Below are positions 54,255 through 62,986 of a stretch of DNA of 64,000 bases, in pieces. The notes beneath the pieces were generated by a model. It did no database searches, was not told the origin of the DNA, and saw only the letters and a program-made list of their open reading frames with translations. Every line of letters starts with the position of its first letter. Position 1 is the first letter of the stretch. A program made the translations under genes and the position numbers. This DNA comes from G963677445 sp963678275 (GTDB lineage: Bacteria; Bacteroidota; Ignavibacteria; Ignavibacteriales; Melioribacteraceae). The stretch covers positions 558,001 to 622,000 of the forward strand of contig OY782765.1 of NCBI GenBank assembly GCA_963678275.1. The letters run 5' to 3'.

Positions 54255-55622
54255 ATGAATACTACACGTAAATATTATCTTGGTGAAGAATATTTACCCA
54301 AAAAATGGTACAACATTGTGGCGGACATGCCAAACAAACCAAAACCTCCCCTTAATCCGGCAACAATGGAACCTATTAGTCCCGATGCCCTGGCGCCGGT
54401 ATTTCCCGAGGAGTTGATTAAACAGGAAGTAAGCTCCGAAAGGTATATAGATATACCTGAAGAGGTGCTGGATATTTACCGGTTATGGAGACCCACTCCA
54501 TTATTCAGGGCGATAAACCTTGAGAGAGCGCTGAATACACCGGCAAAAATTTATTACAAATATGAGGGCGCCAGTCCTGCCGGATCACATAAACCAAATA
54601 CCGCGGTTGCCCAGGCTTATTACAACAAGATAGCCGGAACAAAAAAGATAACTACCGAAACCGGAGCCGGCCAGTGGGGAAGCGCTCTTAGTTTTGCGTG
54701 CAGCAAATTTGATATCGATTGCGATGTATATATGGTGAGGGTAAGCTACGATCAGAAACCGTACAGAAAAATGATGATGAACACGTATGGCGCGAATGTA
54801 TATCCTTCACCGAGTGACAGGACAAATGCCGGGCGAAAGATTCTCGGCGAAAATCCTGACTCTCCCGGAAGTCTGGGTATCGCGATATCGGAGGCCATGG
54901 AAGCCGCGGTGCAGGATGAGAACACCAAATATTCATTGGGCAGTGTGCTTAATCATGTGCTTTTGCACCAGACAATCATCGGCCAGGAGGCTATTGAACA
55001 GCTCAAGATGGCAGGTGATTTTCCCGATGTGGTAATCGCTCCTTTCGGCGGCGGAAGCAATTTTGCCGGCATTTCATTTCCCTTCCTTCGCCTGAATCTT
55101 ACCGAAGGTAAAAATGTTAAATGCCTCGCGGTTGAGCCGACATCGTGTCCTAAACTGACAAGAGGTGTTTTTAAATATGATTTCGGTGATACCGCCGGCA
55201 TGACTCCGCTCCTTCCAATGTATACCCTCGGACATAATTTTGTTCCGGCCGCGATACATGCCGGTGGATTAAGATATCATGGAGCCGGAGTGATAGTAAG
55301 TCAATTGCTGAATGATAATCTGATTGACGCCGCGGCGGTCGACCAGGTGGAAAGCTTCAGAGCTGGTATTTTATTCGCGAAAACCGAAGGAATAATACCC
55401 GCGCCTGAATCTAATCATGGCCTGGCAGCCGCTATAAACGAGGCTGTTAAATCGAGAGAAGAAGGAACTGAAAAAACAATACTGGTAAATTTAAGCGGAC
55501 ATGGTAATTTCGATCTAAGCGCTTATGATTCTTATCTTTCAGGCAAACTGGAAGCTCATGAGCTGACCGACAAAGAAATATCTGAAGCTGTAGCGGCAAT
55601 TAAAACTCCTGAAGTTGCATGA
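54255..55622 (+). CDS. trpB: Tryptophan synthase beta-like PLP enzyme (TrpB2 type)
   Basis: A 455-residue fold-type II PLP enzyme, longer than the usual TrpB1 of about 400 residues, as expected of TrpB2. PLP lysine in GASPAGSHKPNTA, catalytic glutamate in TETGAGQWGS, phosphate loop in APFGGGSNF, and PAPESNHG all match. It makes tryptophan from indole and serine; TrpB2 is often encoded away from trpA, and no other trp gene is seen here. RBS AGGAG. A stable hairpin follows the stop. Confidence 0.9.
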   Translation: MNTTRKYYLGEEYLPKKWYNIVADMPNKPKPPLNPATMEPISPDALAPVFPEELIKQEVSSERYIDIPEEVLDIYRLWRPTPLFRAINLERALNTPAKIYYKYEGASPAGSHKPNTAVAQAYYNKIAGTKKITTETGAGQWGSALSFACSKFDIDCDVYMVRVSYDQKPYRKMMMNTYGANVYPSPSDRTNAGRKILGENPDSPGSLGIAISEAMEAAVQDENTKYSLGSVLNHVLLHQTIIGQEAIEQLKMAGDFPDVVIAPFGGGSNFAGISFPFLRLNLTEGKNVKCLAVEPTSCPKLTRGVFKYDFGDTAGMTPLLPMYTLGHNFVPAAIHAGGLRYHGAGVIVSQLLNDNLIDAAAVDQVESFRAGILFAKTEGIIPAPESNHGLAAAINEAVKSREEGTEKTILVNLSGHGNFDLSAYDSYLSGKLEAHELTDKEISEAVAAIKTPEVA

Positions 55623-55669
55623 AGAGCATAGCCGGGATATTCAAAGATTTTTGATTATCCCGGCATCTC
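55623..55669 (+). terminator. Hairpin after trpB, possible terminator without T tail
   Basis: GCCGGGATA (55631-55639) pairs perfectly with TATCCCGGC (55656-55664), with AGAG/CTCT extension, but the downstream sequence lacks a T run. Confidence 0.5.
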
Positions 55670-55791
55670 TAATATCCTATATCTTGTAGATCAAGAATCA
55701 AAAAGAATTATTAAAGAATTCGGTATAACCGCATTTGTAATCGAAAACCTGGGCTTAAATATTTCTGTCATGGTTTTACCGGTTTATTCCA

Positions 55792-55876
55792 TAAGAAGTT
55801 AAATTCTACGCAAAATGGCAAAAATACAATTAATAATTAATAATTAATAATGAATAATAAACAATTAATAAATTAT
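55792..55876 (+). repeat. Composite repeat copy C with heptamer tract
   Basis: AGTTAAATTCTACGCAAAAT module at about 55797-55816, then seven heptamers (AATTAAT x3, AATGAAT, AATAAAC, AATTAAT, AAATTAT) at 55828-55876. Confidence 0.75.
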
Positions 55877-55955
55877 ATAATAAAATAATTTCAAGAGTAA
55901 AAAACTTGCTAAAAACAGGCCGCCAAATCACAAAAACACAAAATCCCGCGAAAGA

Positions 55956-55990
55956 AATTACGAATTACGAATGAGGAATTAGGAATGAAA
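55956..55990. repeat. Heptanucleotide tract (AATTACG/AATGAGG/AATTAGG type)
   Basis: Units AATTACG, AATTACG, AATGAGG, AATTAGG, AATGAAA. Its unit family reappears in inverted orientation at 56767-56797. Confidence 0.7.
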
Positions 55991-56161
55991 GGAATGTAAT
56001 GAATCCTTTTTTTTTTTGATTATTCTAACTTTAGCAGCAGGGGTAAACTTCCATAAAAATTAAACCTTATTAACCTTATTCAAACGAGCAAATCCAAATC
56101 GAATGCCGGGATGCTGAAAAAATAACCACAACGTACACAGGGAAGCACAAAGGGCACAAGG

Positions 56162-56340
56162 AAAATAACTCCGTGTTTTCAGGCCAGAGATATGCGTTAG
56201 AACCCGACAACCCCCAAGGGCTTTAGCCAAAAGAGCGGCTGGCAGGAAAATAACAATATGCGCATAATCCAATCCAGCAATTGTCTGAACCATGATGAAA
56301 GGATTTATGGATTACATGATTATATTTCGGTATCGGCTTT
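56162..56340. repeat. 179-bp direct repeat, copy 1
   Basis: Near-identical to 56497-56675 (offset 335 bases, few substitutions and equal length). Contains TTAGAACCCGACAACCCCCA and the inverted words AGCC...GGCT. Not coding. Confidence 0.85.
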
Positions 56341-56382
56341 AAAAAATCAGAGTATGAGTATGATGACCAGATGGGTGATGGC

Positions 56383-56448
56383 GGCGGTAGCTTCGACTCC
56401 GCTCAGCTACCGGACAGGTTCATTGTTTCTGGTTCTGCCAGTCTATGA
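56383..56448 (+). repeat. Composite repeat copy D
   Basis: Hairpin GGTAGCT (56386-56392) / AGCTACC (56405-56411) around TCGACTCCGCTC, then the TTTCTGGTTCTGCCAG module. Compared with copy A the stem shows a compensatory A-T for G-C change. Confidence 0.8.
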
Positions 56449-56496
56449 TTACGATTATGATTTTTGAGGATGGAGACTCTTTTTAAAATTGAGTTT

Positions 56497-56675
56497 AAAA
56501 TAACTCCGCGCCTTCAGGCCGGAGATATGCGTTAGAACCCGACAACCCCCAAGGGCTTTAGCCAAAAGAACGGCTGGCAGGAAAATAACAATATGCGCAT
56601 AATCCAATCCAGCAATTGTCTGAACCATGATGAAAAGATTTATGGATTACATGATTATTTTTCGGTATCGGCATT
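56497..56675. repeat. 179-bp direct repeat, copy 2
   Basis: Second copy of the element at 56162-56340. Copy D of the composite repeat lies between the two. Confidence 0.85.
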
Positions 56676-56766
56676 AGCTTCCGGCCTGCCTGCCTCTGGA
56701 TGGTCTTTTCGCAAAAGACGCAAAAAACCGGAATGATAATTAATTGGTAATACCTGGGGAAAGTCA

Positions 56767-56892
56767 ATTCCTAATTCGTAATTCGTAATTCCTCATTGTC
56801 TCTGGCTTGCCAGTCTATGATTACTCCTTAGGGAGTTAAATTCTACGCAAAGTGACAAGAATGCAATTAATAATGAACAATGAACAATTAAT
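56767..56892 (+). repeat. Heptamer tract joined to composite repeat copy E
   Basis: Inverted AATTACG/AATGAGG-type heptamers (56767-56797), CTGGCTTGCCAG palindrome (56802-56813), CTCCTTAGGGAG palindrome (56825-56836), the TTAAATTCTACGCAAAG module, then heptamers AATTAAT, AATGAAC, AATGAAC, AATTAAT (56865-56892). Confidence 0.75.
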
Positions 56893-56967
56893 AAGGTCAA
56901 GAGAACCGCAGATTTTTTGAATATGCAGATTTTGTTGATTGAGGTGGAAAAAACGCCGCCAAAACAC

Positions 56968-57080
56968 CTAATTCCTAATTCCTAATTTCTAATTCCTAAT
57001 TCTCACTCTGGCTCCGCCAGTTTATGATTACGATTATTATGGTTTCTACAACAATTTCTTCCGGCTTTGCCAGATTATAG
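56968..57080. repeat. CTAATTC heptamer array and composite repeat fragment F
   Basis: Five tandem heptamers CTAATTC (third unit CTAATTT) at 56968-57002, followed by CTGGCTCCGCCAG (about 57007-57019) and, 40 bases on, the TTCCGGCTTTGCCAGATTAT module ending near 57080. Confidence 0.8.
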
Positions 57081-57205
57081 TATAAAGATTAGAGATTTTT
57101 ATACGACAATTGATAAGAAAATGTTAAAAAAGAAAAACGGATGTTTATTCTATTTAAATATCTATATCTTTGAACTCCGGAAAATTATAGCTTGGGAGAA
57201 ATTTA

Positions 57206-58504
57206 ATGTTGTTTCAAAATATTGGAATGTTAATCAAAAAAACATTTACCCTTATATTATTTATAATTTTAGCATCAAATGTATCGGATCTGAAGGGCGC
57301 TGAAAATCAAAATAAACCGAACGTAATATATATAACCGCCGATGGACTGGGAACAAAACTTGGATGTTACGGCTACAAAAAAGTTGTGACTCCAAATATT
57401 GATCAGTTCGCGAAAGAGGCTCTTCTTTTTGAGAGATGTTACGCCCAGGTGGGAAACAGTTCCGCTTCGAGAACAAGTATCATGACCGGCACACGCCCTT
57501 CCACTACAAATATTACTGAAACAGAACATGACTGGAAAAAGAAGATGCCTGGTGTGGTTTCAATGCCGGGAATGTTTAAGATACATGGCTATTATACATA
57601 TTCAGTAGGCAAAATATTTGATCCTGAAAGTGGTCCCGGCGATTTGCCCTGGGAAAAACAGGTTTCTCCTTCCGGAATTGAGAGTAAGGAAGAGGTTATT
57701 AAAGCCATTGATGAACTGGCACAACTGGATAAGCCCTTTTTCCTCGGTATAGGATTCAGGCAGCCATTTTGTCCCTGGGAGCCGACCGAAGAGTCATTAA
57801 GACTTTATGATACATTAAATACTGAAGCAGATGGAAAAGGACGACTTATCCATAATATGGAGCTGATTGAATGCACCGATGCGGGTAAACTGATAATTAC
57901 AGATGAAGAAGCCGCCGGCATCAATAAACGTTTTCTCGCGTCGATAAGCGATCTGGATAGGGGAGTAGGGGCAATCTTAAATTATCTTAAAAAAATGGGA
58001 CTTTATGATAATTCAATAATTATTTTCTGGTCCGGCAGCACAGGTTACCATCTGGGTGAAAATTTCCTCTGGGGAAATGAAACATGTTATTCCGAGGCAA
58101 TGCATGTGCCGCTTCTGATGAAAATTCCGGGAATGCGATCCTCAGGAGAAAGGGCAGCGGGGATTATTGAATGTGTTGATATGTATCCCACATTAAATAA
58201 TATTATCGGATTTCCAAGGCCCCTGCATGAACTTGAAGGAATCAGTTTTCTCGATCTCTTTTTTGATCCGGGCAGGGATTGGAAAAAGGGAGCTTTCAGC
58301 CAGGTGGGTGGAAAAGCTTATTCGATTAAAACCGAAAAGTATAATTATATATCCTACCCGGATGGAAGAGAAGAGCTTTTTGATCTGGAAATCGATCCGG
58401 ATGAAACAAATAATATCGCGGGAAAGGATTTTGAATTAACGAAAGAAATTTCCCGGATGCTTATGGAAGGCTGGAGAAAATCCATTCCCGCCGGGTGGAA
58501 ATAG
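57206..58504 (+). CDS. Sulfatase-family pseudoenzyme (iduronate-2-sulfatase-like fold, active site lost)
   Basis: A 432-residue exported protein (signal peptide to about residue 31, RBS GGGAG). The sulfatase fold is recognisable by NVIYITADGLG, MTGTRPSTTNI, VGKIF, YHLGENFLWG and the C-terminal YSIKTEKYNYISYPDGREELFDLEIDPDETNNI. However the canonical active site is replaced: second metal Asp is Gly47, catalytic Cys is Ser85 and its Pro is Ala87 (S-S-A-S-R), active-site His after GKIF is Asp139, the HKPH block is RQPF (185-188), the metal Asp-His pair is Ser278-Thr279, and the WGK lysine is Asn291. Only Arg89 and Lys136 remain. The frame is intact, so it may bind sulfated glycans or regulate another protein instead of hydrolysing esters. 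Confidence 0.88.
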   Translation: MLFQNIGMLIKKTFTLILFIILASNVSDLKGAENQNKPNVIYITADGLGTKLGCYGYKKVVTPNIDQFAKEALLFERCYAQVGNSSASRTSIMTGTRPSTTNITETEHDWKKKMPGVVSMPGMFKIHGYYTYSVGKIFDPESGPGDLPWEKQVSPSGIESKEEVIKAIDELAQLDKPFFLGIGFRQPFCPWEPTEESLRLYDTLNTEADGKGRLIHNMELIECTDAGKLIITDEEAAGINKRFLASISDLDRGVGAILNYLKKMGLYDNSIIIFWSGSTGYHLGENFLWGNETCYSEAMHVPLLMKIPGMRSSGERAAGIIECVDMYPTLNNIIGFPRPLHELEGISFLDLFFDPGRDWKKGAFSQVGGKAYSIKTEKYNYISYPDGREELFDLEIDPDETNNIAGKDFELTKEISRMLMEGWRKSIPAGWK

Positions 58505-58661
58505 AATGATTTGATATATCCGCTAAAAGATTTTCCCGGGTTTTAGATCAGATTCCTGTTAACATTTGCGTTGTTCATACCGAACTCACCTGAAATTAAG
58601 TAAAAAGGATGCTGCCTGTTTCTTTTTGCGCTCAATAAGAAGTTGTTGAGGGGTGTCATTT

Positions 58662-61109
58662 TTATTGACCGCTCCAGTCTTCGTCGCCACCGGTTTCGTT
58701 TCTTCCTCCCGCGTCTTCATCTCTTCTTTCATTGCGGTTGAAGGAAAAGCGGAAGTTAAGTCTTATTTGCGGGTACTCCCGTTTTCTGAACGAATAGCTG
58801 TAATAACCGGCGCTTTCGGCTGTATATTCATATTTAGCGTTATCCAGTATATCCCTGAATTGCAGAGTGGCTGATAACATACCTTTAATAATTTCATATT
58901 TAACAGCGAGATTTATCATATAAAATTCTTCTCTTTTTCCCTGTGAAGACACAGAAGGGCTGTTATAAATAGCGTTCAACTGAACTTTAGTTGTGGCTGA
59001 AAGATTGATTATGTTGTTAAAACGAAGATTCCAGTTAAAACTATTTCTTTCGAATGGGGAATCAAATATTTTTCCTTTTATATTATAGTCAAAAATATTA
59101 CCCATCAGATTACTGTTCCAGTCCTTAAGCACATCAAAATTTAGCATTAGTTCGGCGCCGAGTGAAGAAGATGTGCCAACATTATCAAGGGAGTGGAGAG
59201 TGACATTATCGGCATAAACAGAGCGAAGTCTTTCAATCGTATTGTGTTCATCCCTGTAGTAAGTCTCGGCTGAGAATATTGTTTTTCCCAGCAGTGCCTG
59301 GTAACCGAATTCCCATGAATTTGTATATTCAGGCCGGAGGCCGGGATTGCCTTTTCTGACGTTATAAGCATCCATCCATGTTTCGAAAGGCTCAAGGTAC
59401 CAGCCGCGGGGTCTGTTTATTCTTCGGGTATAACTTGCCATAATCTGGTGACCGTCAGTTATCTGCCAGGAGAGATGAAATGTTGGGAAAAAGTCCCACC
59501 TGTCAATTTTAAAGTTCTGGTTATCCGCGAGGGTTTTTATCTCCCTGTCGGTATATTCGGCTCTGAAACCAGCCTGGTAACCAAAGCCTCCGTTTTTACC
59601 ACCGATTGTAGAATAGAGCGCGTGTTCATTTCTTTTGTAGTCAACAAAATTGGAATACTGATCCTGTATTTCGTAAAGGCCGGAACTGATATTATAATAA
59701 TATAAACCGGTTGATTCTTCAGAATTATCAAGCTCATTTTTGTAGCCGGCTTCAAATTTAAAATTATCATCGGGATTATAGAGGTAATCCAGCTTCGCGT
59801 TGAATTCAGTTCCGGGGCCTCTCTCACTATTTTTCTGCCCTTCCGTAACATTCATTCCCGAATCATAAAGAAGATTGGAGGACTCTTCATCTCCTTCATC
59901 CGATTCATATTGGATTTCCACTTTTAAGGTATTTGATTTTCCCTGGAACTGATGTTCATATCCGGCGTTAAGAGAATATTGATCTCCTCCTCTGTAGCGG
60001 TCGGAGAAACTGTTATAATAATTGACCGATGATTGATCGTCATACCACTCGGCGAAAGAAAGCTCGGATGAACCTTTTGAGGAACGATCCCTGTATCTGC
60101 CTCCTACTCTCAAAAAATCTTTATCTGAAAGGTCCAGGCCAATTTCACCGCGTAAACCCAGCCTTTCCCTGGAGCGGTTTCTTTTGCCCTCTGTTGTTCG
60201 GTTGGAGAGTATTCCTTCATAAACGGTACGGTTAATATCTCTCTGGTCGGCAAAACCTTTTCGGTATCCATATTCGGCGCCGAAGGTCATGCTCAGCATC
60301 CTGGTTCTGTAGTCGATCATAACCTGACCGCCATACCTTTCTTTCAGCCCGCCATTCAGTTCAAAAAGTGAGCTGAGTCCCCCTCGTTTATTCTTTTTGA
60401 GGATAAGATTCATAATCCCGGCGGTGCCTTCCGGGTCATATTTCGCTGAGGGATTGGTAATTATTTCAATTGATTCTACTGAACCGGCAGGTATTTGTTC
60501 AAGAATTTCAGCCGGATCGAGGATAGTTGGTTTTCCATCAACCAGCACAGTGAAATTCCCGCTGCCGCGTAAAGCGACATTGCCTTCAATATCTACGGTC
60601 ACAGATGGTACGTTTTCGAGAATATCGACCGCGCTTCCCGAGGTGGATGTGAGTTGTTCACTTACATTTATTACTTTTTTATCAATTTCATAGGTGACTG
60701 CCGCCCTTTGCGATTCAACAACCACATCATCAATTTCAAATGTTTTTGGTGAAAGAATGATTGTTCCAATATCTGTAGTTTTGCCCCGGTTGAGATCAAT
60801 ATCGCTGATAACTTTTTTATGGAATCCGAGAAAACTTAGTTCGAGATAATAATTACCTGGAACAATATTGTTTATGGAAAAAACACCATCCGGATTTGAG
60901 ACCACTCCCGCGGCCTGGCTGCTGTCATCCGTAAAAAAGAGGATTATATTTACATAAGCCATTGGGGAATCAGTGCCTTTTTCAATTACTTTACCTGTAA
61001 GTCCCGCATCAGCTTCCAGATCATTTCCGTAAACGGAAGTAAATAAGTGAATCAACAGAAAAAGAAATACATATATTTGAAATTCAATAAAATTCCCGCG
61101 TGAAAACAT
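58662..61109 (-). CDS. TonB-dependent-receptor-like outer-membrane protein (OMP_b-brl_3 type)
   Basis: An 815-residue outer-membrane protein. Signal peptide (to about residue 28), a CarboxypepD_reg-like domain (about 35-120, LTGKVIEKGTDSPMAYVN...), a plug domain (about 130-230; VDILENVPSVTVDIEGNVALRGSGNFTVLVDG and the SVESIEIITNPSAKYDPEGTAGIMNL motif) and a 22-strand-type barrel. The tail is acidic and Gly/Arg-rich (NRNERRDEDAGG), unlike the aromatic C-terminus usual in receptors, so the last strand is probably the FRFSF segment before it. Substrate unknown; no SusD-type partner adjoins it. Confidence 0.9.
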   Translation of the reverse strand: MFSRGNFIEFQIYVFLFLLIHLFTSVYGNDLEADAGLTGKVIEKGTDSPMAYVNIILFFTDDSSQAAGVVSNPDGVFSINNIVPGNYYLELSFLGFHKKVISDIDLNRGKTTDIGTIILSPKTFEIDDVVVESQRAAVTYEIDKKVINVSEQLTSTSGSAVDILENVPSVTVDIEGNVALRGSGNFTVLVDGKPTILDPAEILEQIPAGSVESIEIITNPSAKYDPEGTAGIMNLILKKNKRGGLSSLFELNGGLKERYGGQVMIDYRTRMLSMTFGAEYGYRKGFADQRDINRTVYEGILSNRTTEGKRNRSRERLGLRGEIGLDLSDKDFLRVGGRYRDRSSKGSSELSFAEWYDDQSSVNYYNSFSDRYRGGDQYSLNAGYEHQFQGKSNTLKVEIQYESDEGDEESSNLLYDSGMNVTEGQKNSERGPGTEFNAKLDYLYNPDDNFKFEAGYKNELDNSEESTGLYYYNISSGLYEIQDQYSNFVDYKRNEHALYSTIGGKNGGFGYQAGFRAEYTDREIKTLADNQNFKIDRWDFFPTFHLSWQITDGHQIMASYTRRINRPRGWYLEPFETWMDAYNVRKGNPGLRPEYTNSWEFGYQALLGKTIFSAETYYRDEHNTIERLRSVYADNVTLHSLDNVGTSSSLGAELMLNFDVLKDWNSNLMGNIFDYNIKGKIFDSPFERNSFNWNLRFNNIINLSATTKVQLNAIYNSPSVSSQGKREEFYMINLAVKYEIIKGMLSATLQFRDILDNAKYEYTAESAGYYSYSFRKREYPQIRLNFRFSFNRNERRDEDAGGRNETGGDEDWSGQ

Positions 61110-61233
61110 ATAGCCAGCCTTTGATATTATTTAAAATCTTCTAATATATATAACAGAATTACTCTGAAAAAATTTCTTTTCGATTTGCCGGATCGCAAAT
61201 TCAAATTTTTAGAGAACATAAGGTCCAAAAAAC

Positions 61234-61268
61234 AAAAAAACCCCTGCTGAATTTTCATCAAACAGGGG
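61234..61268 (-). terminator. Terminator downstream of tRNA-Arg
   Basis: On the minus strand CCCCTG (complement of 61263-61268) pairs with CAGGGG (complement of 61241-61246), followed by seven Ts (61234-61240). Confidence 0.9.
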
Positions 61269-61276
61269 CATAATAG

Positions 61277-61350
61277 TACGCCCGGGAGGATTCGAACCCC
61301 CAACCTTCTGATCCGTAGTCAGACGCTCTGTCCAGTTGAGCTACGGGCGC
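61277..61350 (-). tRNA. tRNA-Arg (anticodon ACG)
   Basis: 74-nt cloverleaf on the minus strand. Acceptor GCGCCCG pairs with CGGGCGT (one G-T pair at the end) with discriminator A; D-arm AGCTC...GAGC; anticodon stem TCTGA/TCAGA around CTACGGA gives ACG; T-arm GGGGGTTCGAATCCTCC. CCA is not encoded. A34 would be modified to inosine to read CGU, CGC and CGA. Confidence 0.95.
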
Positions 61351-61510
61351 ATTAAATTTTAGTCACCAAATATAAGATATTCCAAAATGTTATGCAATAT
61401 AAATTCAATTTGTTTTTGACCGCAAAAAAATGATAATTTTATAGGTCTCTTTTAAAGGAAAATTAAATAACTCTCGGCTGGAATAACTTCAGCGAACCAT
61501 CGGGAAAATT

Positions 61511-62980
61511 ATGATAAACCTGGAAAAATACTTTTCGCAATACAGAAAAAATATTGTCGGTATAGATACAAGGTTCAATACCCCTTATGGTGAAAAAGAA
61601 TTGATCTATGCAGACTGGATAGCCAGCGGCAGACTATACGGTCCGATTGAAAATAAGATGCTTGAGCAGTTTGGTCCTCTTGTAGGTAATACACATACCG
61701 AGACCAACATTACCGGAACGACGATGACCCTGTCGTATCATGAGGCACAAAAAATAATAAAAAAACATGTTAACGCGGGACCTGAAGATGTGATCATTAA
61801 TGCCGGATTCGGTATGACAACCGTGGTCAACAAATTCCAGAGAATTATTGGAATAAAAGTCTGCGAACAATTAAAAAATCATATCACTCTTTCTGAAGAG
61901 GATACCCCTCTTGTTATCATTACCCATATGGAACACCATTCCAATCATACTTCCTGGCTCGAAACACTGGCCGATGTTGAGATCATTGAACCGGATGAAG
62001 AGGGACTGGTAAAAATTGAAAATCTTCACCAGATACTTGAAAAACATAAAAACAGAAAACTGAAAATCGGCTCATTTACCGCGGCTTCAAATGTTACAGG
62101 CATTAAGGTCGATTACCATAAGATGGCAAAGATTATGCATCAGCATGGGGGTCTTTGTTTTGTAGATTTTGCAGCCGCCGCTCCATATATGGATATCAAT
62201 ATGCATCCTGAAGACCCGGAAGAAAAACTGGACGCCATATTTTTCTCGCCACATAAATTTCTGGGCGGACCGGGATCGGCAGGAGTTCTTGTTTTTGATT
62301 CAAAACTTTATACAAGGAAAATTCCCGATCATCCCGGCGGCGGAACGGTTGAATGGACAAATCCCTGGGGTGAACATATGTTCCTGAGTAATATTGAGGC
62401 GAGAGAGGATGGAGGCACTCCCGGCTTTCTGCAGACGATAAGGACAGCGCTTTGTGTTAGGCTGAAGGAAAAAATGGGCGCGGATAAAATGCTCGCGAGA
62501 GAACAGGAGCTGCTTGACAAAGCTTTCCCCGGTTTGAATTCTATTCCCAAACTTCATATACTCGCGAACCAGACAGAAGAAAGACTCGGAATTATTTCTT
62601 TTTATATTGAGGATGTTCACTACAATCTAATTGTGAAACTTCTTAATGATCTTTATGGAATCCAGGTCAGGGGAGGCTGTTCCTGCGCCGGAACATACGG
62701 GCATTATCTTCTTCATGTCGATCCGAGCCGGTCGAAACTGATAACCAATAAAATAGCCTCCGGGGATTATTCCGATAAACCGGGCTGGGTGAGGCTTTCC
62801 CTGCATCCAACCATGACAGATAAAGAGCTGAATCTTGTTCTCGAGGGGCTGAGGCATATAATAGAAAATATTGATACTCTTTCAAAAGATTACAGCTATG
62901 ATTCTCATACTAATGAATTTGAGTATAGCGGAAGTAATAAATACAGGTCAATGGAAATTTCAAAATGGTTTAATTTATAG
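61511..62980 (+). CDS. Class V aminotransferase-fold, cysteine-desulfurase-like PLP enzyme
   Basis: A 489-residue PLP enzyme, longer than SufS/CsdA (about 405). PLP lysine in FFSPHKFLGGPGS, substrate-binding THMEHHSNHTSW, aspartate in LCFVDFAAAAP, and a reactive-cysteine loop GGCSCAG as in group II desulfurases; the tail after residue about 440 is unusual. It may mobilise sulfur from cysteine or a related thiol. No SufBCD or IscU genes adjoin it. The permease gene begins six bases after its stop, so they are almost certainly co-transcribed. Confidence 0.85.
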   Translation: MINLEKYFSQYRKNIVGIDTRFNTPYGEKELIYADWIASGRLYGPIENKMLEQFGPLVGNTHTETNITGTTMTLSYHEAQKIIKKHVNAGPEDVIINAGFGMTTVVNKFQRIIGIKVCEQLKNHITLSEEDTPLVIITHMEHHSNHTSWLETLADVEIIEPDEEGLVKIENLHQILEKHKNRKLKIGSFTAASNVTGIKVDYHKMAKIMHQHGGLCFVDFAAAAPYMDINMHPEDPEEKLDAIFFSPHKFLGGPGSAGVLVFDSKLYTRKIPDHPGGGTVEWTNPWGEHMFLSNIEAREDGGTPGFLQTIRTALCVRLKEKMGADKMLAREQELLDKAFPGLNSIPKLHILANQTEERLGIISFYIEDVHYNLIVKLLNDLYGIQVRGGCSCAGTYGHYLLHVDPSRSKLITNKIASGDYSDKPGWVRLSLHPTMTDKELNLVLEGLRHIIENIDTLSKDYSYDSHTNEFEYSGSNKYRSMEISKWFNL

Positions 62981-62986
62981 GACAAT

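Larger units (their letters stand above)
55670..57205. other. 1.5-kb repeat-rich gene-free island
   Basis: No credible gene. It holds parts of the composite repeat (55792, 56383, 56793, 57006), three kinds of period-7 tract, and a 179-bp direct duplication (56162-56340 and 56497-56675). Short frames here (for example 56060-56293, 56258-56467, 56558-56767) arise from repeated DNA and have no RBS or domain. The RBS GGGAG of the next gene is at 57194-57198. Confidence 0.7.
61110..61510. other. Intergenic region holding tRNA-Arg and its terminator
   Basis: Apart from the tRNA (61277-61350) and terminator (61234-61268) no coding sequence is supported. The stretch 61351-61510 probably holds the promoters of the tRNA (-) and the downstream operon (+). 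Confidence 0.5.

Noticed and set aside
56060..56767. Short reading frames in the repeat island
   Set aside because: They are made of repeated DNA, run in conflicting directions and lack RBS.
55828..57002. CRISPR array
   Set aside because: Units are 7 bases long and contiguous, with no spacers of constant length and no cas genes.
57067..57303. Small protein upstream of the pseudo-sulfatase
   Set aside because: It overlaps the supported start and signal peptide of the sulfatase homologue and has no RBS.
57206..58504. Active Ser-type sulfatase (Ser85 in place of Cys, matured by a radical-SAM enzyme)
   Set aside because: Ser-type enzymes retain the Pro, the metal Asp residues and the active-site His/Lys; here those are changed too.
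57206..58504. Decaying pseudogene
   Set aside because: The frame is full length with a good RBS, a signal peptide and an intact C-terminus, and there is no frameshift or premature stop.
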